From: an uncultured Chlorobiota bacterium
Lineage (GTDB): Bacteria; Bacteroidota; Bacteroidia; Bacteroidales; JAADGE01
Assembly: GCA_947311265.1 (NCBI GenBank)
Contig: CAMZKQ010000114.1
Coordinates: forward strand, 1 to 8,372
Reading direction: 5' to 3'
Length of the DNA: 8,372 bases
Shown: one piece after another, positions 1-6,672 of the stretch
How the letters are laid out: each line of letters opens with the position of its first letter
Position numbering within the stretch: position 1 is the first letter of the stretch
Notes under the pieces: model-generated
What the model saw: only the letters and a program-made list of their open reading frames with translations
Database searches by the model: none
What the model was told of the DNA's origin: nothing
Program-made: the position numbers and the translations under genes

Positions 1-944
1 ACTTTGGAGCAGGAGCGTGCGGTCTTACTGTTTTTGACAATACATATTCTATTACCTACAAAACTGGCAGCAGAAAAGGCGACTCAACATTTATCTTGGA
101 CACACACCCTAAAATACCGGGCATGACTTTTGACAACAAGGTTATTTCTGCCAATGTACACTCCGACCGCTCCTATATTTTTGGTGCACCTTACCAACTC
201 AACCGAACCATTAGAGGCAAATTGCCTCTCAACAAACAAAAATACATTGTAAAAGGCTCAATGCCAGACCCTGCCTACTTTGCAGCCTATGCCTTTGAGC
301 AAAAACTAAAATCGGACAGTATAAAAATAGGTCGCCCAGCAAGCACTTTTCGGCTTTCGCCAGAAGAGGCTTTAGCAGACACTGTTCCTAGCACATTATT
401 ATTCACTACAAAATCGCCAGCACTAAGGTATATCATAGAACAGACCAACTTGCGAAGCATCAATTTATTCGCCGAACATTTATTAGTACACGCTTGCTAT
501 GGCAAAACTAAGCGGGGGAGTATCCCCGATGCTACGCTTTTTGCAAAATCCTTTTGGGCAAATAAAGGTATGCCAACTGGTGGGCTCTCATTAAACGATG
601 GCAGCGGGCTTTCTCGTTATAACACAACAACTGCAAAGCAGATGGTATTTTTATTAAAGTACATGAAAAAACGTAAAAATTTTGAACCCTTTTATGCCAG
701 CCTTCCCATTGCAGGAAAAAAAGGCACGATTCGCTCTATGTGCAGAGGTACGCTAGCGGCAAATAATTTGCGTGCAAAAAGTGGCTCTATTCGTGGGGTA
801 CGTGCTTACGCTGGCTATGTAAAAACTAAATCTGGGCGAAATATTGCTTTTTCAATGTCTATTAATAACTACGGGTGCTCATCGTCCCAATCTCGAAAAA
901 AATTAGAGAAAATTATGGTGGCTATGGGAAATTTTAATAAATAA
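1..944 (+). CDS. dacB: D-alanyl-D-alanine carboxypeptidase / endopeptidase, PBP4 (DacB) family, 5'-truncated
   Basis: C-terminal 313 codons of a penicillin-binding protein 4 (peptidase S13) enzyme. The frame opens at base 3 and has no start in the window; the stop is TAA at 942-944. Such periplasmic serine enzymes remove the terminal D-Ala of peptidoglycan stem peptides or cut D-Ala-mDAP cross-links. Two of the three active-site motifs are visible: SxN as S-I-N at 456-464, in the family-typical context LRSINLFAEHLL, and KTG-type K-S-G at 777-785, followed by SIRGVRAYAGYV. The family segment DGSGLSRYN lies between them, and FGAGACGL at the window edge matches the region after the catalytic core. 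The first motif, SxxK with the nucleophilic serine, lies upstream, so catalytic competence cannot be fully judged. Family members are usually about 430-500 residues, so roughly one third is missing. No terminator is evident downstream. The family call is firm; carboxypeptidase versus endopeptidase preference is not resolvable. Confidence 0.93.
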   Translation, partial: FGAGACGLTVFDNTYSITYKTGSRKGDSTFILDTHPKIPGMTFDNKVISANVHSDRSYIFGAPYQLNRTIRGKLPLNKQKYIVKGSMPDPAYFAAYAFEQKLKSDSIKIGRPASTFRLSPEEALADTVPSTLLFTTKSPALRYIIEQTNLRSINLFAEHLLVHACYGKTKRGSIPDATLFAKSFWANKGMPTGGLSLNDGSGLSRYNTTTAKQMVFLLKYMKKRKNFEPFYASLPIAGKKGTIRSMCRGTLAANNLRAKSGSIRGVRAYAGYVKTKSGRNIAFSMSINNYGCSSSQSRKKLEKIMVAMGNFNK

Positions 945-973
945 TGAGGCGAATCTAAAAGCAAAAGTTTGGA

Positions 974-981
974 TATTTTTG
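974..981 (+). promoter_or_regulatory. Candidate -7 promoter box for the lipoprotein gene
   Basis: TATTTTTG fits the Bacteroidota -7 consensus TAnnTTTG exactly, in the 163-base gap between the carboxypeptidase and lipoprotein genes. No TTTG/TTG is seen at the expected -33 distance, and the implied leader is about 120 bases. In AT-rich DNA such an 8-mer can arise by chance, so this is only a candidate. Confidence 0.25.
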
Positions 982-1107
982 AAAGTTGTAATAAAGTGAG
1001 TTGCCTTATGTTTAGTCAATTACAAAATTCAACCCTTGGCTACTCATTCTTCTTTTTTAGTCTTAGGCTAAACTCAATAACATTTTATATAAACTTCAAA
1101 ACCTCTT

Positions 1108-1617
1108 ATGATGAACAATTTACAAAAACTATTATCCATTTTTTTAACTTCTTTTGCCTTTTTTGTAACCGCTTGCAACACCCCAGCAAGAGTAACTTAC
1201 TTTGTACAAAACACGCATCAGTATATGGATACTCTTGATGTATATATTCTTTTGGCAGAAAAATCGAACCAAATCCCCTCGATTGAGTATAAATTGAAGG
1301 CTGGTGTTGAGGAGCTACATCATTTTAAAGTGCCATTAGGCGATAAAAATACATATTATGCAAAAACATTTCCGCTAGAGAATCTCGCCAACAAAAAGGA
1401 AAAATGGATTTATGAAGTTTCTGTTTACAAAGGTAAAGTCATCAGTTCTGGCTCTATGGGTTTCCCTAGCAAAAGTATTTATACACTAATTACTATGGCG
1501 AATAATGGCGGGGCATACCTTAGCAAATCTTGCACGCCAAAGGGGAAACCCAAGGGCTACAAAGATTGGCACATTATTGCAGATGCTACAACTCGTGCCT
1601 TTTTAGGGATAGATTAA
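1108..1617 (+). CDS. Small lipoprotein of unknown function
   Basis: A 169-residue protein I do not recognise. Its N-terminus is a lipoprotein signal: polar start with one Lys (MMNNLQK), hydrophobic stretch about residues 8-22 (LLSIFLTSFAFFVTA), and lipobox V-T-A-C with the lipidated Cys at residue 23. The residue after Cys is Asn, not Asp. It is therefore expected to be cleaved by signal peptidase II and anchored in the outer or inner membrane facing the periplasm. The mature part of about 147 residues looks like a soluble, mostly beta domain with alternating polar/hydrophobic segments (VYILLAEKS, WIYEVSVYKGKVISSGSM), a second Cys at 142 and a basic KGKPKG patch near the C-terminus. Two consecutive ATG codons (1108, 1111) could both start; neither has a Shine-Dalgarno. 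It lies 163 bases after the carboxypeptidase gene on the same strand and ends three bases from the convergent receptor gene. It is probably its own unit. No function is proposed. Confidence 0.8.
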   Translation: MMNNLQKLLSIFLTSFAFFVTACNTPARVTYFVQNTHQYMDTLDVYILLAEKSNQIPSIEYKLKAGVEELHHFKVPLGDKNTYYAKTFPLENLANKKEKWIYEVSVYKGKVISSGSMGFPSKSIYTLITMANNGGAYLSKSCTPKGKPKGYKDWHIIADATTRAFLGID

Positions 1618-1620
1618 CAC

Positions 1621-3969
1621 TTATAAAAACTTAAAATTGTAAGTAAGCGTTGGCAGGATAGGAAAAAGATAAGTCTTTTCTGCTATTTTTTGCCCGGGAT
1701 TATCATCGTCATCAACAAAGTTTATGCTGTATGTATTGTGGCGGTTGTAAACATTATAAATTGAAAAATTGAGACTACTTTGAAACCTTTTTGGCTTTCC
1801 GTTTTTACGCTCTTTTCTGAAATCGTAAGTAATAGAGATGTCTCCACGGTGATAATCTGGGATACGCACTCCGTTGCGTGCGGAGTACACTGGTAGCACA
1901 GTGTTGCCGTACATATACCTGCCGGTAGGCATGGTTCTGGGCGAGCCGGTGGTATAAATCCAGTTGGCAGAGGCATTTAGTCGTGGCAAAATTTCGTATG
2001 AAACAACAATTGATAAATCATTCGGGTGGTCGTAGGAAGCGGGGTAAATTTCACCATTATTAATCTCAGGAATATCTCGCTTAGCTACTGAATAGGTGTA
2101 ACTTATCCAGCCTGTTAGTTTTCCAGTTTGTTTTTTTATCATCAATTCTAGGCCGTAGGCATTTGCTCCTCCGGCTCTAATTTCGCCCTCCATGTACGGG
2201 TTTAGCATGGTGCTTGCATGGTCTTTAAAATCAATAACATCATACATTTGTTTATAGTAAATTTCGGCAGAGGTTTCCAGTTGGTTATTCAGCAGGTTAT
2301 GAAAATACCCAATAGCCCCTTGGTGTGCACTTTGTGGTTTTGTATTCGGGCTACTAGGAAACCAAAAATCATAAGGCGTTGGAGCAGAGGTATTTGTAGC
2401 CAAGTGCATGTACTGAATAGTTCGGGCATAACTGGCTTTTATTGAGGATTTTCCGTTTAGCTTCCAGCGGATATTTGCTCGTGGCTCAAAGCCTGAATAG
2501 GTATTAATTACACCTCCTGTATATTTTACAGTATCTGTAACTAGGTAGCCTTTGGGGTCGCTTCTATCAAATTCATAAAAGGTACTTTTCCCTACATTTT
2601 GAAACGCCGACCACCGCAGACCGTAGCGTACCGAAATATTATCTGTAATTTTATATTCATGCTCGGTATATAGTGCATATTCCATAGCAAAGCTACCGGG
2701 CATTTCAAAATCCTGAATTATACTGTCTTCGCCAAGTGCTTTTATGCTTCCGGGTTTAAAGCTATGGTAAATAGCTTGCCCACCAAATTCAATTTTGTGT
2801 TTCAAACCCAAGTACCAAGTATAGTCGTTTCGGAACGAATTATCTATGATATTTGATTTCCAGTCGAACGCCTGCTTGCCTTCTGGCACACCTAGCCCGT
2901 AAGTAAAATCGGTATATATAAAGGTGAAGTTAGAAAACAATTTATCCGAAAACAGGTGGTTAAAACGAGTGGTAAATGTTTTATTGCCATAATAGGTTTT
3001 AAAATCCTTATTAAATTTCATAATATCATCGCCCAAATAGGCAGACATATAGACCCTATTTTTATCATTTATTTTATAATTTACTTTGGCATTCAAATCA
3101 TAAAAATAGATTGCCGCATCTTTAAGTGCTTCTTGTGGGAGGTACGGAAATGCCAAATCAAAATACGTTCGCCTGCCCGATACTACAAACGCCATTTTAT
3201 CTTTAATTATGGGCCCCTCCAAAGTCAGCCGGCTCGAAACAGCACCTATCCCTCCATTGGCCTGAAATTTTTTTTGACTCCCTTCCTTCATACGAATATC
3301 CAAGAGCGACGATAGCCGCCCCCCATATTTTAGTGGTATTGCTCCTTTATAAATTTGAATATCCTTAACCGCATCGGGGTTAAACACGGAGAAAAACCCA
3401 AATAGGTGAGAGGAGTTATAGACTGTGGCATCGTCGAGCAAAATTAGGTTTTGATCCACACCACCACCTCGAACATGAAAGCCTGAAGAGCCTTCGCCTG
3501 CCGATTGTATGCCGGGCAAAAGTTGGATACTCTTAATAATATCCGCCTCGCCCATAAGGGTCGGGATTTTTGCAATTCGAGCTGCCGACATCTTTACTAC
3601 GCTCATTTCCACAGCAGTAATATTTACGTCTTTGCGTTCGCCCTCCACAAGCACGTCTTCAATATCATTGCTCGATGGCGACAAATCAAAATGTATCATG
3701 TGGCTAGTCGTAAGTTCAATCTGCCGTTTTTCTGGCTGGTAACCCAAAAACGAAGCCGTAATATTATACGTCCCTTCCGGTATAGTTAATGAGTAAAACC
3801 CATATACATTAGTTACATTTCCTGTTTTCAGCTCTTCGATATAAATACTTGCCCCAATAAGTTCTTCGCCTGTTGAAGCATCTTTTATATAGCCACTTAG
3901 GGTGGCTTTTTGGGCAAAATTTACCAATGCTGGTAATAATAGTAAAATTATAAGTGTTATTTTTTTCAT
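1621..3969 (-). CDS. TonB-dependent outer-membrane receptor with N-terminal carboxypeptidase-regulatory-like domain
   Basis: A complete 782-residue TonB-dependent receptor, a 22-strand beta-barrel that imports a ligand across the outer membrane using TonB-ExbBD energy. Visible domains: signal peptide, residues 1-20 (MKKITLIILLLLP...NFAQ); carboxypeptidase-regulatory-like beta-sandwich, about 22-90 (typical LSGYIKDASTGEELIGASI and GFYSLTIPEGTYNI); TonB-box-like stretch EDVLVEG, 104-110; plug, about 115-228, with IIKSIQLLPGIQS, FHVRGGG (164-170), DQNLILLDDATVYN and KYGGRLSSLLDIRM; then the barrel to the C-terminus (LTYNFKFL, with the usual aromatic F penultimate). There is no N-terminal STN signalling domain, so it is not an anti-sigma-coupled FecA type. 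There is no SusD-like gene beside it, so it is not a SusC/D glycan pair in this window. The plug resembles a widespread Bacteroidota receptor group without assigned substrate, and the ligand cannot be inferred. The gene is monocistronic here. The ATG at 3969 gives an intact signal peptide. Confidence 0.95.
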   Translation of the reverse strand: MKKITLIILLLLPALVNFAQKATLSGYIKDASTGEELIGASIYIEELKTGNVTNVYGFYSLTIPEGTYNITASFLGYQPEKRQIELTTSHMIHFDLSPSSNDIEDVLVEGERKDVNITAVEMSVVKMSAARIAKIPTLMGEADIIKSIQLLPGIQSAGEGSSGFHVRGGGVDQNLILLDDATVYNSSHLFGFFSVFNPDAVKDIQIYKGAIPLKYGGRLSSLLDIRMKEGSQKKFQANGGIGAVSSRLTLEGPIIKDKMAFVVSGRRTYFDLAFPYLPQEALKDAAIYFYDLNAKVNYKINDKNRVYMSAYLGDDIMKFNKDFKTYYGNKTFTTRFNHLFSDKLFSNFTFIYTDFTYGLGVPEGKQAFDWKSNIIDNSFRNDYTWYLGLKHKIEFGGQAIYHSFKPGSIKALGEDSIIQDFEMPGSFAMEYALYTEHEYKITDNISVRYGLRWSAFQNVGKSTFYEFDRSDPKGYLVTDTVKYTGGVINTYSGFEPRANIRWKLNGKSSIKASYARTIQYMHLATNTSAPTPYDFWFPSSPNTKPQSAHQGAIGYFHNLLNNQLETSAEIYYKQMYDVIDFKDHASTMLNPYMEGEIRAGGANAYGLELMIKKQTGKLTGWISYTYSVAKRDIPEINNGEIYPASYDHPNDLSIVVSYEILPRLNASANWIYTTGSPRTMPTGRYMYGNTVLPVYSARNGVRIPDYHRGDISITYDFRKERKNGKPKRFQSSLNFSIYNVYNRHNTYSINFVDDDDNPGQKIAEKTYLFPILPTLTYNFKFL
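1624..1644 (-). terminator. Weak possible terminator inside the 3' end of the receptor gene
   Basis: Read on the minus strand, ACTTA (1644-1640) and TAAGT (1633-1629) form a 5-bp AT-rich stem with a 6-base loop, followed by TTTTA ending beside the stop codon. The stem is too weak to be convincing. It is listed because the two convergent genes leave only three bases between stop codons, so any terminator must overlap coding sequence. Confidence 0.2.
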
Positions 3970-4009
3970 ATTTTATGATATTTTTTTGCTATCCCTTTTA
4001 AAAGTACTA

Positions 4010-4028
4010 TACAGATAACCAATCTGTA
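4010..4028 (-). promoter_or_regulatory. 7-bp inverted repeat in the receptor leader (possible operator or mRNA hairpin)
   Basis: TACAGAT (4010-4016) and ATCTGTA (4022-4028) are perfect inverted repeats around the 5-base spacer AACCA. The site lies 41-59 bases before the receptor start codon and just downstream of the candidate -7 box at 4037-4044. It would therefore fall at the very start of the transcript. It could be a repressor operator overlapping the initiation region or a 5'-leader hairpin. The pairing is seen directly; the role is inferred. Confidence 0.4.
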
Positions 4029-4036
4029 AAGAGTTG

Positions 4037-4068
4037 CAAATATGTATAAAATTTACTCCCCAATCAAA
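4037..4068 (-). promoter_or_regulatory. Candidate promoter of the TonB-dependent receptor gene
   Basis: On the minus strand, TTTG (4068-4065) is followed after 20 bases by CATATTTG (4044-4037). This is one mismatch from the Bacteroidota -7 consensus TAnnTTTG, with an acceptable -33/-7 spacing. The implied leader is about 60 bases. A perfect -7 match (TAATTTTG, 4072-4065) overlaps it but has no -33 partner at the right distance, so the exact start is uncertain. Confidence 0.35.
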
Positions 4069-4171
4069 ATTAAGCCGCCCTTCTTTTCACTTTATAATCC
4101 AGAACAGAAACCCAAAATTACAGACATTAAAAGCAATAAAAACTTTATTAACAAAAAAATAATATACAAAA

Positions 4172-4204
4172 TTTGATTTTATTGATACAATAGCACTATT
4201 TTTG
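4172..4204 (+). promoter_or_regulatory. Promoter of the glycosyltransferase gene (Bacteroidota -33/-7 type)
   Basis: TTTG at 4172-4175 and TATTTTTG at 4197-4204 match both halves of the Bacteroidota primary sigma factor promoter (TTTG, then TAnnTTTG), with a 21-base spacer. The common TTTGCA extension follows the -7 box. Transcription would begin near 4210, leaving a leader of roughly 90 bases without Shine-Dalgarno. Confidence 0.6.
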
Positions 4205-4247
4205 CATCTTAATTAGTACTTAGTTAATAATTGTTTTGCTTATACCC

Positions 4248-4260
4248 TAAAACGGTTTTA
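4248..4260. promoter_or_regulatory. 13-base perfect palindrome in the glycosyltransferase leader
   Basis: TAAAAC and GTTTTA are mirrored around one central G, 38-50 bases before the start codon. With no loop it cannot fold as a hairpin, so if functional it would be a protein-binding dyad. It lies downstream of the proposed transcription start, where a repressor could block elongation. Chance occurrence in AT-rich DNA is quite possible. Confidence 0.2.
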
Positions 4261-4298
4261 TTTTCTTTATCAAAATTTAAACTTAAAACGAACTACAC

Positions 4299-5747
4299 AT
4301 GAAAGTATTAATGTTTGGCTGGGAATTCCCCCCACATATATCAGGAGGCTTAGGCACAGCATGTTACGGGCTCACAAAAAGCCTTGCCGTTTACGACGAT
4401 TTAGAAATCCTTTTTGTTGTACCAAAACTCTACGGCGACGAGGACGAAAAAGTAGCCAGCCTTATTGGTGCTGGCGACGTTATGGTAAAACAGTCCAAAA
4501 CCAGCTACTCGGCAACAGAGGAAGAAACAACAAGCAAAACTTTTGAAGTAAAATCTGATATTATAAAAGGGACAGCATCTACCGAAACTTTAAACTTAAA
4601 AAAAGTTAGTTTTATAGAAGTAAAATCTTTAATCCAACCTTATTTATCGCCCGACCAGTTCGACAAGTTTCTGAAAGAGCGAAATTTAGAAGCAGCCAAC
4701 CTTAGAATGGGCGAAGATGGAAAATTTTATTACCTAAAAGAAGGCGAAACAAAAGTACTAAAATCTGGCTTTAAGCTAGAAAAAGACACTTGGGCAGACG
4801 GAAAATATATTTTCTCAGGAAAATATGGTACAAATTTAATGCAAGAAGTAGATAATTACGCAAAAGTAGCTGCCGTAATTGCTACCGAAAACGATTTTGA
4901 TATTATCCACGCCCACGACTGGCTCACCTATGCCGCCGGGATAGCCGCCAAAGCGGTTTCCGGGAAACCGCTAATAGTTCATGTACATGCCACCGAGTAC
5001 GATAGGGGGGGCGAAGGGCGTATAAACACAATCGTTCATGCACTCGAAACCAATGGTATGCAAAAGGCAGACCACGTAATTACGGTAAGCAACAAAACCA
5101 AAGATACCGCCATTCATCGCTACGGGATAAGCCCCGAAAAAATAACGACAGTATATAACGCCGTAGAACCACAGCCGGGCGAAGACCGCACTTTTAAGAA
5201 AAATGTAGATGAAAAAATAATTACCTTCTTGGGGCGAATTACCATACAAAAAGGCCCTGCTTATTTCGTAAGTGCCGCAAAAAAAGTACTTGACAAGGTC
5301 GATAACGTCCGCTTTGTAATGGCAGGCAATGGCGATATGTTCGAGGAAATGATTGAATATGCTGCCAAATTAAAAATCTCGGATAAGTTCCATTTTACCA
5401 ACTTTTTAAAAGGCGATGATGTTACTAATATGTTCGCTATCAGCGATGTATATGTAATGCCTTCCATGTCCGAGCCTTTCGGTATTTCGCCTTTGGAGGC
5501 GATGCGATCGAATATTCCTGTAATTATATCCCACGAATCGGGGGTAGCCGAAGTGGTAACTACTGCCGTAAAAACTCATTTCTGGGACGATGATGCAATG
5601 GCATATGCCATTCATGCCTTTATAAAATACAAGGGACTAACGAAAATGTTTAAAAAAGGATCAAAAAAAGAAGTACTGGGCATGAAGTGGGACAAACCTG
5701 CTGGCGAGGTAAAGGCTATCTATGATATGCTTTACCAGCGGAAGTAA
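4299..5747 (+). CDS. GT-B glycosyltransferase, GT4/GT5 glycogen-synthase-like
   Basis: A complete 482-residue cytoplasmic retaining glycosyltransferase with two Rossmann-like domains (GT-B fold). The N-terminal acceptor domain opens with MKVLMFGWEFPPHISGGLGT; the Gly-rich loop G16-G17-L18-G19 is the glycogen/starch-synthase nucleotide-sugar motif. HAHDW follows at 204-208, then HVHATEYDR and VSNKTK. The C-terminal donor domain (about 300-460, Glycos_transf_1) has LGRITIQKG, with R313 and K318 as the expected diphosphate contacts, and the catalytic E-x7-E motif, E392-PFGISPL-E400. The likely reaction is transfer of glucose from a nucleotide donor to an alpha-glucan. The closest Bacteroidota relatives, as I recall them, often sit beside GH57 amylase or debranching genes in glycogen loci, but no such neighbour is here. 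The region about 60-180 between the motifs is longer than in simple GT4 enzymes. The exact donor and product are unproven, so no symbol is given. It has its own promoter and is probably monocistronic. Confidence 0.9.
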   Translation: MKVLMFGWEFPPHISGGLGTACYGLTKSLAVYDDLEILFVVPKLYGDEDEKVASLIGAGDVMVKQSKTSYSATEEETTSKTFEVKSDIIKGTASTETLNLKKVSFIEVKSLIQPYLSPDQFDKFLKERNLEAANLRMGEDGKFYYLKEGETKVLKSGFKLEKDTWADGKYIFSGKYGTNLMQEVDNYAKVAAVIATENDFDIIHAHDWLTYAAGIAAKAVSGKPLIVHVHATEYDRGGEGRINTIVHALETNGMQKADHVITVSNKTKDTAIHRYGISPEKITTVYNAVEPQPGEDRTFKKNVDEKIITFLGRITIQKGPAYFVSAAKKVLDKVDNVRFVMAGNGDMFEEMIEYAAKLKISDKFHFTNFLKGDDVTNMFAISDVYVMPSMSEPFGISPLEAMRSNIPVIISHESGVAEVVTTAVKTHFWDDDAMAYAIHAFIKYKGLTKMFKKGSKKEVLGMKWDKPAGEVKAIYDMLYQRK

Positions 5748-5776
5748 AAAGCACGACTTTTCAAAAATCCATTGAC

Positions 5777-5800
5777 TAAAAAAAGTTAATCTATTTTTTA
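5777..5800. terminator. Weak possible bidirectional terminator between convergent genes
   Basis: In the 90-base gap between the convergent glycosyltransferase and exonuclease genes, TAAAAAA (5777-5783) can pair with TTTTTTA (5794-5800) around a 10-base loop. The stem is purely A:T, and on the plus strand TTTT follows one base later. The position is right for a shared terminator but the pairing is weak. A second small stem, TTAAG/CTTAA (5803-5819), is no better. Confidence 0.25.
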
Positions 5801-5837
5801 TTTTAAGGCAGAGGCTTAATTTACAACAGTTTAACCC

Positions 5838-6413
5838 TTAGCGTATTTCGCCTCTTTTTTTAAGCTCGAAAAAGCAATCTGCACAAGCAATTACGTCTAC
5901 CAGTGCATCATGTGCACCATCGAAGCCTTTGCCAAAGAGTTTGATATGTAGCTCTGTTAAATTTGGCCATTTATAATTCCCATACCGCCCCGGCAACTTA
6001 CAAAAATCGACTGCCTCCATCATGGTATCTCGCCGAGGCAATTTTTTGCCTAATTTTTCAATTTTCTTACGGATAAACTCTGCCGCAACAATTTTCTCAT
6101 CGAAGCTAATATTATGTGCCACAAGCATTTCCGACTTCAACATCGCCCCCCGAAAAGCATTAAGTACCGTTGTTAAATCGTCGCCCTCTGCCATTGCTTT
6201 TTCGGTACTAATCCCATGCACATCAGAGGCTTCCGTAGGTATTGTATAGCCTTCTGGCTTTATAATAAACATTTTCTTTTCAATGATTTTTTCTTGGCTA
6301 TCGTAGATTATCCAAGCAATTTGCACCATTCTAGGCCAGTTTTCAGTATCCGAAGCTGGTGCTTTATAATTTTTAGGCAAGCCTGTTGTTTCAGTATCGA
6401 AAAATAAATACAT
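5838..6413 (-). CDS. DEDDh-family 3'-5' exonuclease (DnaQ-like), stand-alone
   Basis: A 191-residue single-domain exonuclease of the RNase T/DnaQ superfamily. All five catalytic residues of the DEDDh subclass are present: Exo I D6 and E8 in FFDTETTGLP; Exo II D105 in LVAHNISFDEKI; Exo III H168 and D173 in AHDALVDVIACADCF. It should remove nucleotides from 3' ends of DNA or RNA by two-metal-ion hydrolysis. It consists of the nuclease domain alone, with no GIY-YIG, helicase or polymerase part. It could be a proofreading-type epsilon-like subunit, a repair nuclease or an RNA-processing enzyme, and the sequence does not choose between these. The segment NYKAPASDTENWPRMVQIAW after Exo I is a longer insertion than in E. 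coli DnaQ and, from memory, common in Bacteroidota homologues. The ATG at 6413 places the first motif at residue 6, as usual. It is convergent with the glycosyltransferase gene, divergent from rpmB, and probably transcribed alone. Confidence 0.9.
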   Translation of the reverse strand: MYLFFDTETTGLPKNYKAPASDTENWPRMVQIAWIIYDSQEKIIEKKMFIIKPEGYTIPTEASDVHGISTEKAMAEGDDLTTVLNAFRGAMLKSEMLVAHNISFDEKIVAAEFIRKKIEKLGKKLPRRDTMMEAVDFCKLPGRYGNYKWPNLTELHIKLFGKGFDGAHDALVDVIACADCFFELKKRGEIR

Positions 6414-6443
6414 AAGATGTCATATCTGTTTAAGTGAACTACA

Positions 6444-6451
6444 CAAAAGTA
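6444..6451 (-). promoter_or_regulatory. Candidate -7 promoter box for the exonuclease gene
   Basis: Minus-strand TACTTTTG (6451-6444) is an exact match to TAnnTTTG, about 30 bases before the exonuclease start, giving a short leader. No clear TTTG is found 19-21 bases upstream. Instead, a 6-bp dyad (AATACT/AGTATT, 6473-6490) occupies the -33 area, which might be a regulator site or chance. Confidence 0.4.
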
Positions 6452-6595
6452 AGCTAAGTTTCTTGTTTTCATAATACTTTTATGAGTATTTTTACAGAAA
6501 TATAGTTATGAACAGCTCCAAACACATCATAGGGAGTTAATAATCAAAACTTTAACTAAAAAAACAAAAAAAATATATATTTTACTTTAATTTAT

Positions 6596-6627
6596 TTTGA
6601 TTTTTAAAATAAAATTAACGTTCTTTG
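6596..6627 (+). promoter_or_regulatory. Candidate promoter of the rpmB-rpmG-DUF4295 operon
   Basis: TTTG at 6596-6599 and GTTCTTTG at 6620-6627 are separated by 20 bases, the right spacing for a Bacteroidota promoter. The -7 box keeps the TTTG core and the frequent TTTGCA extension but lacks the leading TA. About 70 bases of almost pure A/T precede it, which would suit an UP-like element at a strong ribosomal promoter. The leader would be about 40 bases. Confidence 0.45.
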
Positions 6628-6640
6628 CAATCCGAAAATA

Positions 6641-6672
6641 GAAAAAGAAAAACACTTTAAGAAAAAGAAAAA
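6641..6672 (+). repeat. Twice-repeated A-rich 12-mer in the rpmB leader
   Basis: GAAAAAGAAAAA occurs at 6641-6652 and again at 6661-6672, the second copy ending on the A of the rpmB start codon. The leader has no Shine-Dalgarno. Unstructured A-rich sequence before the start codon is known to promote initiation in Bacteroidota, so the repeat probably acts as a translation enhancer. Confidence 0.45.

Larger units (their letters stand above)
3970..4298. other. Divergent intergenic region between receptor and glycosyltransferase genes
   Basis: This 329-base, very AT-rich stretch holds no credible gene. It carries the outward promoters of both flanking genes, a 7-bp dyad near the receptor (4010-4028) and a 13-base palindrome near the glycosyltransferase (4248-4260). 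I looked for a cobalamin-type riboswitch, which often precedes TonB receptors, and saw no conserved box. Other than these sites, nothing stands out. Confidence 0.7.

Noticed and set aside
945..1107. TTTAG/CTAAA stem near 1058-1074 as a terminator of the carboxypeptidase gene
   Set aside because: The 5-bp AT-rich stem lacks a following T-run and is far from the stop codon; chance is sufficient.
969..1238. 89-codon open frame overlapping the start of the lipoprotein gene
   Set aside because: It has low-complexity Phe-rich content, non-ATG start, no family resemblance, and overlaps a frame with a clear lipoprotein signal. It is a chance frame.
2956..3315. 119-codon plus-strand open frame inside the receptor gene
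   Set aside because: It is antisense to the receptor's plug and early barrel, with no plausible product or start context.
3970..4298. Cobalamin or other riboswitch upstream of the TonB receptor
   Set aside because: No conserved riboswitch box or extended multi-helix potential was seen; the region is mostly low-complexity A/T with one short dyad.
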